64,000 nucleotides of DNA from the NCBI GenBank assembly GCA_947503965.1, contig CANNFU010000005.1, forward strand, positions 62,001 through 126,000, written 5' to 3'. Source of the DNA: an uncultured Paracoccaceae bacterium. Its GTDB lineage: Bacteria; Pseudomonadota; Alphaproteobacteria; Rhodobacterales; Rhodobacteraceae. Positions within the stretch are counted from its first letter, which is position 1. The number at the start of each line of letters is the position of its first letter. This document shows, one piece after another, positions 50,747 through 59,613 of this stretch. Both the position numbers and the translations under genes were made by a program. The notes beneath the pieces are model-generated. The model was not told where the DNA came from, did not search any database, and worked only from the letters and a program-made list of their open reading frames with translations.

Positions 50747-51718
50747 TTACCACCGAATTACGACGGCACCCCAGGCCAGACCACCACCAATCGCCTCGGT
50801 CACGATCACATCGCCCTGCTTGATCTGGCCATTGGCCACACCAACCGAAAGCGCCAGGGGAATCGATGCAGCCGAGGTGTTCCCGTGATCCTGAACGGTG
50901 ACCACGACGCGGTCCATGCCAACGCCCAGTTTCTTGGCGGTCGACTGGATGATGCGGATATTGGCCTGGTGTGGCACAACCCAGTCAACATCGTCTGGTC
51001 CCAGACCAATTTTTTCCAACGCGGTGTCCGCCGTTTTCGCAAGTTTTTCAACAGCATGGCGGAACACTTCCTTGCCGACCATGCGCAACACGCCAGTAGT
51101 CTGGGTTGCAACACCGCCATCGACGTAAAGCAGATCTTTATACCGACCGTCAGAGTTCAGATCGGTGGACAGGATGCCCCGATCCTTGTTCGTGCCGGTC
51201 CCTTCCTCGGCCTCAAGCACAAGCGCGCCCGCACCATCCCCGAACAGAACGCATGTGCCGCGATCGGTCCAATCCATGATCCGGCTGAATGTTTCGGCCC
51301 CGATCACAAGAACACGATCCGCCTGACCGGATGCAATCAGCGCATTGGCATTCGCCAACGCATAGACGAAACCCGCACAAACCGCCTGTACATCAAAGGC
51401 ATAGCCTGTCGTGTTCCCGATGGCGTGCTGCACCATTGTGGCCGCAGAAGGGAAGGTCAGATCAGCGGTCGAGGTTGCCAGAACAATCGCGTCAATCTCG
51501 GACCCATCCATATCAGCCATAGCAAGGGCGGCTTTGGCGGCATTGATCGCAAGGTCCGATGTGGTCTGATCGGGGGCTGCGAAATGCCGCCGCTCGATCC
51601 CGGACCGGGATTTGATCCATTCGTCCGTTGTATCCAGTGTCTTTTCGAATTCAGCGTTCGGGACAACGCGTTCAGGCAGGTAATGCCCGACTCCCTTAAC
51701 CACCGCACGACGTGTCAT
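50747..51718 (-). CDS. fabH: 3-oxoacyl-ACP synthase III
   Basis: A 323-residue condensing enzyme that starts fatty-acid synthesis from acetyl-CoA and malonyl-ACP. The catalytic triad is visible: Cys114 ([13 protein letters not shown]), His250 ([10 protein letters not shown]) and Asn280 ([10 protein letters not shown]). The ACP-binding end ([16 protein letters not shown]) is normal. It begins two bases after the plsX stop. Confidence 0.97.
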   Translation of the reverse strand: MTRRAVVKGVGHYLPERVVPNAEFEKTLDTTDEWIKSRSGIERRHFAAPDQTTSDLAINAAKAALAMADMDGSEIDAIVLATSTADLTFPSAATMVQHAIGNTTGYAFDVQAVCAGFVYALANANALIASGQADRVLVIGAETFSRIMDWTDRGTCVLFGDGAGALVLEAEEGTGTNKDRGILSTDLNSDGRYKDLLYVDGGVATQTTGVLRMVGKEVFRHAVEKLAKTADTALEKIGLGPDDVDWVVPHQANIRIIQSTAKKLGVGMDRVVVTVQDHGNTSAASIPLALSVGVANGQIKQGDVIVTEAIGGGLAWGAVVIRW

Positions 51719-51720
51719 GT

Positions 51721-52845
51721 TTACTTGCCTGTTTGACTATTGAGATCATCCGTCTCAATTTCTTGTCTCACATCTTGGGCAAGTGATGCTGCAGATGCAA
51801 CCCGTGCGGCAAGTTTATCCGAAAACCCGCTTTGCGCCAGACGGTAGGCCAGATGCAGTGCTGCCGCGACGCCCGTAGCATCGGCTGATCCGTGGCTTTT
51901 GATCACGGTCTGGTTCAGGCCCAGAAAGACGCCGCCATTCACCCGGCGCGGATCGATCCGTTTGCTGAGCCGCTTCAGCGAACCGCGTGCCAGCAACGCG
52001 CCCAACATCGACAACGGGTTTTTCAGCAAGGCCCCGCGCAACAGTTCATTAATGAGGGTGGCGGTGCCTTCACCTGTTTTCAGCGCGACATTTCCGGTAA
52101 ACCCATCGGTGACGATCACATCCACCTTGTCCGACGGCAAATCACCGCCTTCGATAAAACCGATATATTCAAAATCACCGGAATGTGCAGCGTTTCCAAT
52201 GAGTTCATTGGCAACCTTCAACTCGGCCCGGCCCTTGTGATCCTCGGTGCCGACATTCAGTAGACCGACCCGCGGCCGTACGATATCAAGTCCGTTGCGG
52301 GCATAAGAGGCACCCATCAACGCATAGGTCAAAAGGTCATCCTGATCAGCGCTGATATCGGCGCCGGCATCCAGCATCACGTTGAAACCTGATGGGTTCC
52401 GCGATGGCCACAGGCACGCGATGGCGGGGCGATTCACCCCGTCGGTTTTGCGCAACCGGATCGTCGACATCAGCATCAGCGCGCCTGTGTTGCCGCAGCT
52501 GACGCAAACGGCGGCTTGCTTTGATCGGACAGCTTCTATCGCGGACCACATCGATGTGGCGTCACCTTTGCGAAAGGCGACTTTTGGCTTATCGGTCATC
52601 TGCACGACCTCGGCGGCGTCGTGGATCGTGACGCGGTCGCCGAAATTATGCTTTGCAAGCAACGGACGCAGCGTTGCTTCCGGTCCGTGCAGAATGACCC
52701 GCGCGTCGGGTATGTCGGCCAGAAACCTCGAAAGACCCGCAACAACGGTTGCAGGCCCTTTATCGCCACCCATGGCGTCAACGGAAAGCACTTGGGCTGC
52801 AGCATGGGCCTGCGTCGGAGCGGTGTCCGTCTGGGCTGATGTCAT
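51721..52845 (-). CDS. plsX: Phosphate acyltransferase PlsX
   Basis: A 374-residue enzyme that makes acyl-phosphate from acyl-ACP for phospholipid synthesis. Family blocks are [56 protein letters not shown] and [18 protein letters not shown]. The N-terminal 17 residues ([17 protein letters not shown]) are an unusual Ala/Thr-rich addition. It lies 24 bases after rpmF. Confidence 0.97.
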   Translation of the reverse strand: MTSAQTDTAPTQAHAAAQVLSVDAMGGDKGPATVVAGLSRFLADIPDARVILHGPEATLRPLLAKHNFGDRVTIHDAAEVVQMTDKPKVAFRKGDATSMWSAIEAVRSKQAAVCVSCGNTGALMLMSTIRLRKTDGVNRPAIACLWPSRNPSGFNVMLDAGADISADQDDLLTYALMGASYARNGLDIVRPRVGLLNVGTEDHKGRAELKVANELIGNAAHSGDFEYIGFIEGGDLPSDKVDVIVTDGFTGNVALKTGEGTATLINELLRGALLKNPLSMLGALLARGSLKRLSKRIDPRRVNGGVFLGLNQTVIKSHGSADATGVAAALHLAYRLAQSGFSDKLAARVASAASLAQDVRQEIETDDLNSQTGK

Positions 52846-52869
52846 GCTGGCTTGGCCTTTGAGCGCGAC

Positions 52870-53076
52870 TTAGGCCGCGTCGTCGTCAAGATCGATTTCT
52901 GTTGTGTCTGCAATCACTTCGCGTGTCGCATAATGGCCGCAGGACGGGCAGACATGATGCGGGCGCTTCAGCTCACCGCAGTTGTCGCATTCGTTGGGGT
53001 TTGCCGCGACAAGGGCGTCGTGGGCGCGCCGGTTGTTGCGGCGGGATTTGGATACTTTATTCTGCTGGACAGCCAT
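52870..53076 (-). CDS. rpmF: 50S ribosomal protein L32
   Basis: A 68-residue ribosomal protein. The start [20 protein letters not shown] is typical, and the zinc ribbon CDNC...CPSC is complete. The acidic end ([10 protein letters not shown]) is slightly longer than in E. coli. It belongs to the yceD-rpmF-plsX-fabH group. A 163-base gap to yceD upstream has no recognised gene and probably holds a second promoter. Confidence 0.97.
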   Translation of the reverse strand: MAVQQNKVSKSRRNNRRAHDALVAANPNECDNCGELKRPHHVCPSCGHYATREVIADTTEIDLDDDAA

Positions 53077-53239
53077 GTCTCAACCCTATGATAGTCGGGC
53101 GCTTGGCCCTGATTTCCTGCGTCTTTGCGGGGTCGTACGCCAATCTGGCAGCCCTGTCGAGACGCGATGTAAAAGAGGCCGCGAACATACTGCGATTCCG
53201 CATTTGTGCAACCCTTTTTCGGAGCTGACGCAGGGGGAC

Positions 53240-53797
53240 TTATTTGTCTTTATTTTCAAGCTGTTCGCGCAGCGCACCCAGCCCGGCAAAGGGCTTGGCT
53301 TCATCATCGCTTAACGGTGTGACGCCGGGTTCGGTGAAAACCGCATCGCCCAATTCCGCATCCGCCTTGCGCGGATAAAGCGGCAGCGCCAGTGTCAGCG
53401 CCTCGATCATCACCGCCGCAAGATCAAGCGTGGCGGGCAGCGTCTCGACAGTGTCATCTTCTGGCATTTCAATTTCGTTGCCTTCGACGTCCGGCAAATC
53501 GGCGACATAGCTGCGGGTCACAGGCTCATCCAGGCGCGTTGTCACCGGGTCCAGCGTGGTTACACAAGGCTGCACGACCGTTGCACCCAGTTCGGCCGTC
53601 AGTTGCCAATCACTTTTGCCGACGGGTGCTAATCGCCCGGAAAAACGCAGTTTTTTGACCCCAATAATCCCCAGTTCATCCGCGATGGCCTTGCGTTCGT
53701 CTGGGGTCGGCACAAGGTCGAATTCCGTCGCCCGCCGGTTGGGCAGATCGGCCAAACGCAAGTGTGATTGAGGCAATGCGGCCAAGGGTGCTTCCAT
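53240..53797 (-). CDS. yceD: YceD/DUF177-family protein
   Basis: A 185-residue acidic protein. RFSGRLAPVGKSDWQLTAEL, then GATVVQPCVTTLDPVTTRLD, matches DUF177, a family linked to 23S rRNA accumulation and usually encoded next to rpmF, as here. DLAAVMIEALTLALPLYPRK is the second conserved block. The start at 53797 is chosen; a 51-residue upstream extension overlaps the divergent bamE-like gene and was rejected. Confidence 0.9.
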   Translation of the reverse strand: MEAPLAALPQSHLRLADLPNRRATEFDLVPTPDERKAIADELGIIGVKKLRFSGRLAPVGKSDWQLTAELGATVVQPCVTTLDPVTTRLDEPVTRSYVADLPDVEGNEIEMPEDDTVETLPATLDLAAVMIEALTLALPLYPRKADAELGDAVFTEPGVTPLSDDEAKPFAGLGALREQLENKDK

Positions 53798-53867
53798 TCT
53801 TGAACAGGGGCAAGTGGTGATGTAGTGGGGATAAAAGGCGAAAGACGCCAAAGCAAGAGGCCTGTTG

Positions 53868-54353
53868 ATGACCACCGTTTTCCCTTCATTTCGCTTGAAT
53901 ACGCGCACGTTGGGCCTTGTGCTGGTCCTGGCGGCTGCAGCGGGCTGCACGCGGATGGAGCGGTTTCACGGCTTTGCGCCAACGGATGCGGATCTGGCTG
54001 CCGTGCAGGTGGGGCAGACCACCAAAGACAGCGTTTTGGCCAGTTTCGGCCCGCCCGTATCGGACGGAACGCTGGAAAATAACGCAGTCTACTATGTCTC
54101 AAGCACGTTTAACCACTATGGCCCCTTCGCCCCGGAAGAGGTGGATCGTCAGGTGGTCGCCATCCGCTTTGACAGCAATGATGTGGTGCGCAATGTCGCG
54201 CGCTATACCTTGCAGGACGGCCAGGTTGTCGCACTGGATCGCCGGGTCACCGAAGACGGGATCAGCGACGTGACCTTGTTGGCGCAGCTGCTCAGATCGT
54301 TCGGGCGGTTCAACGCAGGAACGCTGCTCGGCGAAGCCCCCGAGGAACTCTAG
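53868..54353 (+). CDS. BamE/SmpA/OmlA-type outer-membrane lipoprotein
   Basis: A 161-residue lipoprotein. The signal ends at a lipobox (LAAAAGCTRM, Cys about 27). The SmpA/OmlA domain is seen in LAAVQVGQTTKDSVLASFGP, then AVYYVSSTFNHYGPF and VVAIRFDSNDVVRNVARYTL. It is the likely BamE accessory of the outer-membrane assembly machine. The ATG at 53868 is preferred to a TTG three bases upstream. It is divergent from yceD, 70 bases away. Confidence 0.88.
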   Translation: MTTVFPSFRLNTRTLGLVLVLAAAAGCTRMERFHGFAPTDADLAAVQVGQTTKDSVLASFGPPVSDGTLENNAVYYVSSTFNHYGPFAPEEVDRQVVAIRFDSNDVVRNVARYTLQDGQVVALDRRVTEDGISDVTLLAQLLRSFGRFNAGTLLGEAPEEL

Positions 54354-54470
54354 CCCCCTTAATAACGCCTTTTTGACGATGTCCCCGCGAGATGGGTGCG
54401 CCTGTCTTTATCGGTATCCACTGCAATTGATATACTATTGATCTATCTTTTGTTCTGCGCTAGCCTAGTA

Positions 54471-54612
54471 CCGTTCTCAGGGCGGGGTGGAATTCCCCAC
54501 CGGCGGTATGGGTTCGTGACCCGAGCCCGCGAGCGCCTTTGGTTTACCAAAGGGTCAGCAGATCAGGTGCGATGCCTGAGCCGACGGTCATAGTCCGGAT
54601 GAAAGAGAGCGG
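54471..54612 (+). ncRNA. FMN riboswitch (RFN element)
   Basis: All hallmark conserved strings are present: TCTCAGGGCGGGGTGGAATTC at the 5' side (first 20 of it diagnostic), CCCCACCGGCGGTA, AGCCCGCGAGCG, GTCAGCAGATCAGGTGCGAT and GCCGACGGTCATAGTCCGGATG. The closing stem CCGTTCTC (54471-54478) pairs with GAGAGCGG (54605-54612). It controls the RibN-type gene downstream. Confidence 0.96.
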
Positions 54613-54617
54613 GTAAG

Positions 54618-54684
54618 CCGGATGCAGACGCGTCCGGTCTGTCCTGTTTTTGCCTTGGGTCATGCGCAAGGAAGAAAGGACAGA
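54618..54684 (+). promoter_or_regulatory. Expression platform of the FMN riboswitch
   Basis: TCTGTCCT (54638-54645) is perfectly complementary to AGGACAGA (54677-54684), which contains the shine-dalgarno sequence of ribN. An inner CCTTG (54653-54657)/CAAGG (54667-54671) pair extends the sequestering hairpin. An alternative hairpin CCGGATGC/GCGTCCGG (54618-54625 with 54630-54637) ends just before it. This points to translational control. Confidence 0.65.
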
Positions 54685-54688
54685 TGCG

Positions 54689-55546
54689 ATGATCCAGATG
54701 AAAATGAAAAGCGGGGCCGTGATGGGCCCTTTGTATTTTATCACTGCCGGGGCGCTGTTTGCGGGCGCCAATACGGCAGTGCAGGGGGCGGGCATGCTGT
54801 ACGGGGTGCCATCACCCACGATTGCTTTCTGGCAATATGCGATTGCATTGGCCGTGGTGCTGCCACTTGTCTGGCATGCATCATGGCGCACTGGCCAGCT
54901 GCGGCTACACATCGTCCGCGTGATACTGGCCGCTGTGGGTGTGCAGTTCTGGGTGGCGGGTCTTGCAGTGGTGCCGATCTGGCAGGCGGTGGCGCTGATC
55001 CTGACCTCGCCCTTGTTCGTCACACTGGGGGCCGGGCTGTTACTTGGCGAACGGCTAAGCGGCGTCCGGGTGCTGGCGGTTTTACTGGGCGCCATAGGAG
55101 GGGCGTTGATACTGGCCCCGCGGGAAGAGAGTTTCACTTGGGCGGCGTTGTTGCCGGTCGCGGCAGCGGCATTCTGGGCGGCGTCATCGCTGGTGGCCAA
55201 ACGGCTGACGCGGACAGAGGCGGCATCGACCCTGACACTGTATTTGCTGGTCTTGCTGGTGCCGGTGAATGGTCTGGCGGCAGTAGGTGCGGGGTTCACA
55301 GTTACCGCCGACGCATTGTGGCTGGTTGTGTTGTCGGGCGTCCTGATCGCGGGGGCACAGTTTCTGCTGGTGCGTGCTTACGCAGTGGCGGACGCGGCTT
55401 ACTTGCAGCCTTTTGATCACCTGAAATTGCCGCTGAATGTGGGGCTGGGGTTGGTGTTCTTCGGCTTTGCCCCGCCGGGGCTGATGTGGGTCGGGGCCGG
55501 GGTGATTATCGCGGCGAGCGCATGGGTGATGCGGGAGGAGGTTTGA
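54689..55546 (+). CDS. ribN: RibN-type riboflavin importer (EamA/DMT family)
   Basis: A 285-residue protein with ten hydrophobic helices arranged as two EamA repeats (about 8-140 and 150-283). LILTSPLFVTLGAGLLLGERL is the typical end of the first repeat; PFDHLKLPLNVGLGLVFFG belongs to the second. Substrate assignment rests on the FMN riboswitch directly upstream, the known arrangement for RibN of Rhizobium and related bacteria. An AAAGGA site lies eight bases before the ATG at 54689; 13 residues of upstream frame are not used. A longer frame in another phase (54622-55416) is a shadow. Confidence 0.88.
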   Translation: MIQMKMKSGAVMGPLYFITAGALFAGANTAVQGAGMLYGVPSPTIAFWQYAIALAVVLPLVWHASWRTGQLRLHIVRVILAAVGVQFWVAGLAVVPIWQAVALILTSPLFVTLGAGLLLGERLSGVRVLAVLLGAIGGALILAPREESFTWAALLPVAAAAFWAASSLVAKRLTRTEAASTLTLYLLVLLVPVNGLAAVGAGFTVTADALWLVVLSGVLIAGAQFLLVRAYAVADAAYLQPFDHLKLPLNVGLGLVFFGFAPPGLMWVGAGVIIAASAWVMREEV

Positions 55547-55671
55547 CGACCGGCACAAGGTCTATCTGGAGCCCATTTGTGACATTAAATCAACGAAGTG
55601 CCTATTCACTCTGGCACCCCCGTGTTTAAATGGCCCCAAATGTCATCGTGTATAAATCGATGAGGTGAACA

Positions 55672-56205
55672 TTGAATGCGAACGAATTGAGGGCGCGCTT
55701 GGAAAATGACGAGAACGGGATTCTCGACGCTTTGGGCTGCGCGTTTTTCGATGATCCCAGCACTTCGGAAATCTTAACTCACTCTTACCTAAGTGATGAA
55801 CAACGACAGGATCATGACCTTATGAATCATGTCGCGGCGATTAATGCCACAAATGCGCTTTGCACGTTTGTGTTTTCATATGACTCCGGTGAATTGCTTG
55901 GATTTTGGCATGGCCCAAAAGGTCTCAGCTATGACCGGTCAGACATCATAGTTCATGATACAGAAGGACATTACGAGATCGTCCCTGCAAAACAATTGGC
56001 AGAAGCGCTGTGCTATTGGCAGTTTTATAGTTCGGTGGATGAGGAAGAGCTCTCCTGGTTGATTGACGCGTTTTCCGAGTTGGACATCACGATCTGCCCC
56101 GTCGAGATTGAGGCTCTTGAAGAAGCCTTTCTCAAGCCGAGCAAACTAAAAACGGGTATTGATCCAAACAAGTATCGCGATGAAATGTACGATCAACTCA
56201 CTTAG
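55672..56205 (+). CDS. Unknown acidic soluble protein (possibly SUKH-like)
   Basis: A 177-residue acidic protein with many Asp/Glu and aromatic residues, no signal and no membrane segment. The middle (GELLGFWHGPKGLSYDRSDI and then IVHDTEGHYEIVPAKQLAEA) resembles SMI1/KNR4 (SUKH) proteins, often immunity proteins, but the match is weak and from memory. It appears to start at TTG 55672, with GAGGTG five bases upstream. Codon use is less GC-rich than neighbours, which hints at transfer. It stands alone between ribN and msrB; no toxin gene is nearby. Confidence 0.7.
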   Translation: MNANELRARLENDENGILDALGCAFFDDPSTSEILTHSYLSDEQRQDHDLMNHVAAINATNALCTFVFSYDSGELLGFWHGPKGLSYDRSDIIVHDTEGHYEIVPAKQLAEALCYWQFYSSVDEEELSWLIDAFSELDITICPVEIEALEEAFLKPSKLKTGIDPNKYRDEMYDQLT

Positions 56206-56275
56206 TTTGGCTTGTTCAAATGTGTGCAAAATTGGCGAAGCGGGCATTTTCGTGCTTCATTCGTTTCGCAAATGC

Positions 56276-56671
56276 TCACCCATCTTCCGGCTCGAACTCC
56301 AGCGCCACACCATTGATACAATACCGCAACCCGGTGGGTTGCGGTCCATCGGGAAACACATGCCCTAGATGCGCATCGCAGCGGTTGCAGTGCACTTCGG
56401 TCCGTTTCATGAAAAAGCTGCGGTCGACGCTTTCGCCGACCATTTCCGGATCGAGCGGTTGGTAGAATGATGGCCAGCCGGTGCCGCTGTCGAATTTATG
56501 CGCCTGATCAAAGACCGGCGCGCCGCAGCACACGCACATATAGGTGCCGGGTTCCTTGGGGAAATCCTCGTGCGTTCCGGCCCGTTCGGTCCCGTGTTTG
56601 CGCGTGACCTTGTAGGCCAAATCAGAGAGCTGTGCCCGCCATTCGGCGTCGGATTTGACAACTTTGTCCAT
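56276..56671 (-). CDS. msrB: Peptide-methionine (R)-S-oxide reductase
   Basis: A 131-residue cytoplasmic enzyme that repairs Met-R-sulfoxide. The structural zinc site is Cys46/Cys49 (YMCVCCG) and Cys95/Cys98 (HCNRCDAHLGH). The catalytic Cys118 is in LRYCINGVALEF, and SGTGWPSF is the substrate loop. The start is either ATG 56671 or ATG 56695 (MKKGRRTLMDK); the first gives the family length. The large upstream frame to 57181 runs antisense to olsB and is not coding. Confidence 0.96.
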   Translation of the reverse strand: MDKVVKSDAEWRAQLSDLAYKVTRKHGTERAGTHEDFPKEPGTYMCVCCGAPVFDQAHKFDSGTGWPSFYQPLDPEMVGESVDRSFFMKRTEVHCNRCDAHLGHVFPDGPQPTGLRYCINGVALEFEPEDG

Positions 56672-56745
56672 GAGCGTTCGACGTCCTTTCTTCATGTTGC
56701 CGTCTAACGTAGAGTGCAGGGGTGGCTTCGCCAAGGTGATCAGTG

Positions 56746-57450
56746 ATGACAATTCCGTTTCAGACAGGCCGGTATCGGGTCCGCTTTGCTGCGGGTCGAG
56801 AGGATGTGCAAGCCTGTCAGCGGTTGCGGCATCTGTGTTTCTTTGACGGCCCCGGTGTTGACGCGGATGGGTTCGATGATCGGGCGCGGCACGTGATGGT
56901 CGAGGACCCGGTGGGTCGGTTGGTGGCGACCTTGCGCTTGCTGGAGGGGTCAGATGGCTATGCGGCACAGTTCTATGATTTGTCCGGGCTTTCTGCGTTG
57001 GGCGTGCCGATGCTTGAGGTGGGCCGGTTCTGCGTGGCCCCTGATGTGCTGGATGCGGATATTCTGCGCGTCGTCTGGGGCGCGCTGACCGCTTATGTGG
57101 ATGCCGCCGGGTTCGCGGTGCTGTTTGGCTGCGCCAGTTTTGCGGGGACGGACCCGGTGGTTTACGGTCGCGCGCTGGCACGGCTGGGGCGGTTTGCCGG
57201 GCCGGATTGTCTGCGCCCTGTGGCGCGATGTGATGCCGTGCCTTTGGCGGATTGCGACGCTGCGGGCAATGGGCCGTTGCCGCCGCTTTTGCGCACCTAT
57301 CTGGCGATGGGCGGCTGGGTGGGTGATGAACTGATCATCGATCCGGTGATGCGGACCATGCATGTCTTTACCTGTCTGGAGGTGGCGAAAGTGCCCGCTG
57401 CCCGTGCCCGCGCGCTGCGTGCTCTTGCGCAGGAGCCCGTGCTGTCATAG
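56746..57450 (+). CDS. olsB: OlsB-type L-ornithine N-alpha-acyltransferase
   Basis: A 234-residue GNAT-fold protein of the hemolysin-like/OlsB family. It transfers a 3-hydroxyacyl chain from ACP to ornithine, giving lyso-ornithine lipid. Visible blocks are CQRLRHLCFFDGPGVDADGF with DDRARHVMVEDP, GRLVATLRLLEGS, MLEVGRFCVAPDV and VLFGCASFAGTDP. The partner OlsA acyltransferase is not in the window. The ATG at 56746 has AAGGTG upstream. Nine bases separate it from the ABC-F gene. Divergent from msrB. Confidence 0.88.
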   Translation: MTIPFQTGRYRVRFAAGREDVQACQRLRHLCFFDGPGVDADGFDDRARHVMVEDPVGRLVATLRLLEGSDGYAAQFYDLSGLSALGVPMLEVGRFCVAPDVLDADILRVVWGALTAYVDAAGFAVLFGCASFAGTDPVVYGRALARLGRFAGPDCLRPVARCDAVPLADCDAAGNGPLPPLLRTYLAMGGWVGDELIIDPVMRTMHVFTCLEVAKVPAARARALRALAQEPVLS

Positions 57451-57459
57451 CAGGCGGGC

Positions 57460-59268
57460 ATGGCACGTGCTCCTTTACTTCAACTGTCCGATATCGCGCT
57501 CACTTTCGGGGGTGATCCTGTGTTTGAGGACCTGTCCTTGGTGGTTCAGCCGGGGGATCGCGTGGCGCTGGTTGGCCGGAATGGGTCGGGTAAATCGACC
57601 TTGATGAAGGTGATGGCTGGACTGGTGGAAGCCGATAGCGGCGCGCGCGTTTTGTCGCCAGGTGTGACGGCGGGCTATATGGAGCAGGACCCGACAATGG
57701 CGGGGTTTGCTACGCTGGGCGACTATGCGACGAGCGGGCTGGAACCAGACGAGGCCTATAAGGTCGAGATGGTGGCCGAAGGGCTGAAATTCGATCCGGC
57801 AGGGGCGGTCGAAACGGCGTCTGGCGGGGAACGACGCCGCGCAGCGCTGGCCAAGCTGATGGCCGAGGCGCCGGAACTGATGCTGCTGGACGAGCCGACG
57901 AACCATCTGGATATCGAGGCGATTGCCTGGCTGGAGAATGAGCTGAAACAGACACGGGCGGCGTTTGTGCTGATCTCGCATGACCGGGCGTTTCTGCGAG
58001 CCTTGACCCGGGCGACCCTGTGGATCGACCGGGGCCAGGTCCGCCGGGCCGAACAGGGGTTCGATGGGTTCGAGGAATGGCGCGACAAGATCTGGGAGGA
58101 AGAGGACCAGCAGCGTCACAAGCTGAACCGCAAGATCAAGGCAGAGGCGCGGTGGGCGGTTGAAGGGATTTCCGCCCGGCGCAAGCGCAATCAGGGCCGG
58201 GTGCGGGCCTTGCAGGAGTTGCGTGCGGAGCGGGCGAGCCAGATCAAGCGGCAGGGTACGGCGGCCATGTCGTTTGAAGGCGGACAAGCGTCCGGGCGCA
58301 AGGTGATGGAGGCGTTTGGGCTGACGAAAGCCTTCGAAGGTAAGCAGATCGTGCGCGACTTTGATCTGACCGTGCAACGCGGTGATCGGATAGCCTTTGT
58401 CGGGCCCAATGGTGTGGGCAAGACGACGCTGATCAAGATGCTACTGGGGCAAGTTGAACCGGATGAAGGGCGGGTCAAGCTCGGCACCAATCTGGATATC
58501 GCCGTGTTCGATCAGACCCGAGCAGCACTGAACCCGGAAATGTCGTTGTGGGAAAATCTGGCCACCGATCCTGAGCTGGGCGTGTCCGGCAAGTCCGATC
58601 AGATCATGGTGCGTGGGCAGCCGAAACATGTCGTGGGGTATCTGAAGGATTTTCTGTTCGACGAGGCGCAGGCGCGCGCGCCAGTGCGGTCGCTGTCAGG
58701 GGGCGAAAAGGCTCGGCTGCTGCTGGCGCGTCTGATGGCGCGGGAAAGCAACCTGCTGGTGCTGGATGAGCCGACCAACGATCTGGATATCGAAACGCTG
58801 GATCTGTTGCAGGATATTCTGGGTGAGTATGACGGGACGGTCCTGCTGGTCAGCCACGACCGCGATTTTCTGGACCGGGTGGCGACGACCACGATTGCGA
58901 TGGAAGGCAACGGGCAGGCGGTGGTCTATGCCGGGGGCTGGTCGGATTACCGCGCGCAGCGGGGTGGTGATTTCGTTGAGGCAGCTGTGGCGTCCAAGCC
59001 GCTGGCGAAAAAGGAAAAACCGGCAGAGAAGAAGCAGGCGGCATCCGGGCTATCGTTTACCGAAAAGCACCGATTGGAGGAATTGCCCGGCGTGATCGAC
59101 CGGCTGGGCGCGGAAATTGCCAAGCTGGAAGAATTGTTGGCAGACCCCGATCTGTTCACGCGAGAGCCGGTGAAGTTTCAGAAGGCCACGGATGCGCTGG
59201 TGCAGCGGCAAGAGGCGCTGGCAGCCGCAGAAGATGAGTGGTTGATGTTGGAGGAGAAGGCAGGTTAG
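57460..59268 (+). CDS. ABC-F family ATPase (Uup-like)
   Basis: A 602-residue soluble protein with two ABC domains and no membrane part. Walker A: VGRNGSGKST and VGPNGVGKTT. Signatures: ASGGERRRAALA and LSGGEKARLLLA. Walker B with DEPTNHLDIEA and DEPTNDLDIET. The linker between the domains is basic and helical (EEEDQQRHKLNRKIKAEARW). A C-terminal coiled-coil extension (about 520-602; LPGVIDRLGAEIAKLEELL) marks the Uup subgroup, which acts on the ribosome or DNA. Confidence 0.93.
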   Translation: MARAPLLQLSDIALTFGGDPVFEDLSLVVQPGDRVALVGRNGSGKSTLMKVMAGLVEADSGARVLSPGVTAGYMEQDPTMAGFATLGDYATSGLEPDEAYKVEMVAEGLKFDPAGAVETASGGERRRAALAKLMAEAPELMLLDEPTNHLDIEAIAWLENELKQTRAAFVLISHDRAFLRALTRATLWIDRGQVRRAEQGFDGFEEWRDKIWEEEDQQRHKLNRKIKAEARWAVEGISARRKRNQGRVRALQELRAERASQIKRQGTAAMSFEGGQASGRKVMEAFGLTKAFEGKQIVRDFDLTVQRGDRIAFVGPNGVGKTTLIKMLLGQVEPDEGRVKLGTNLDIAVFDQTRAALNPEMSLWENLATDPELGVSGKSDQIMVRGQPKHVVGYLKDFLFDEAQARAPVRSLSGGEKARLLLARLMARESNLLVLDEPTNDLDIETLDLLQDILGEYDGTVLLVSHDRDFLDRVATTTIAMEGNGQAVVYAGGWSDYRAQRGGDFVEAAVASKPLAKKEKPAEKKQAASGLSFTEKHRLEELPGVIDRLGAEIAKLEELLADPDLFTREPVKFQKATDALVQRQEALAAAEDEWLMLEEKAG

Positions 59269-59301
59269 CCTTGTGATGAGAATTCAACGTTGAGGTGTAT
59301 T

Positions 59302-59613
59302 TTGCAGTTAACGATTTTGAAAGCCGTATCCCTATCCGCCTCCGTCACGATAGTCAGCGCATGTGAACCACCCGCAGTGTGGGGCAGCCGCCATAGTCTG
59401 ACCAACAAGCTGGAGGTTGGTATGTCGGCAAACGATGTGTCCGCAATCATCGGCAACCCGGAATTTCTGGATATCAGCGATACCGACCCGACGATTTACT
59501 GCCGCTCTTACATCTAAGACGAAGCGATAAGCGCGAAGTTTGTTCACGTCGTCTTTGACGACAACAAACTTGTGACAGCGCGCGATGGGTTTCGGACGGC
59601 ATGTGAAATCTAG
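59302..59613 (+). pseudogene. BamE-like small lipoprotein gene interrupted by an in-frame stop
   Basis: From TTG 59302 (GAGGTG six bases upstream) the frame reads a signal with lipobox (VTIVSACEPP) and LEVGMSANDVSAIIGNPEFL, then IYCRSYI and a TAA at 59515-59517. The same frame continues without shift: DEAISAKFVHVVFDDNKLVT then ARDGFRTACEI and TAG at 59611. The part after the stop supplies the last strands expected of an SmpA/OmlA domain (FVHVVFDDNKLVTAR). A single nonsense change therefore splits a gene of about 103 codons. It could be a pseudogene, a sequencing error or a read-through case. Confidence 0.65.

Noticed and set aside
54622-55416. 264-codon frame overlapping ribN in another phase
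   Set aside because: Gly/Arg/Cys-rich translation with no membrane pattern; the RibN frame has ten helices and the ribosome-binding site.
56672-57181. Upstream extension of the MsrB frame
   Set aside because: Arg/Pro-rich translation antisense to olsB; msrB is complete without it.
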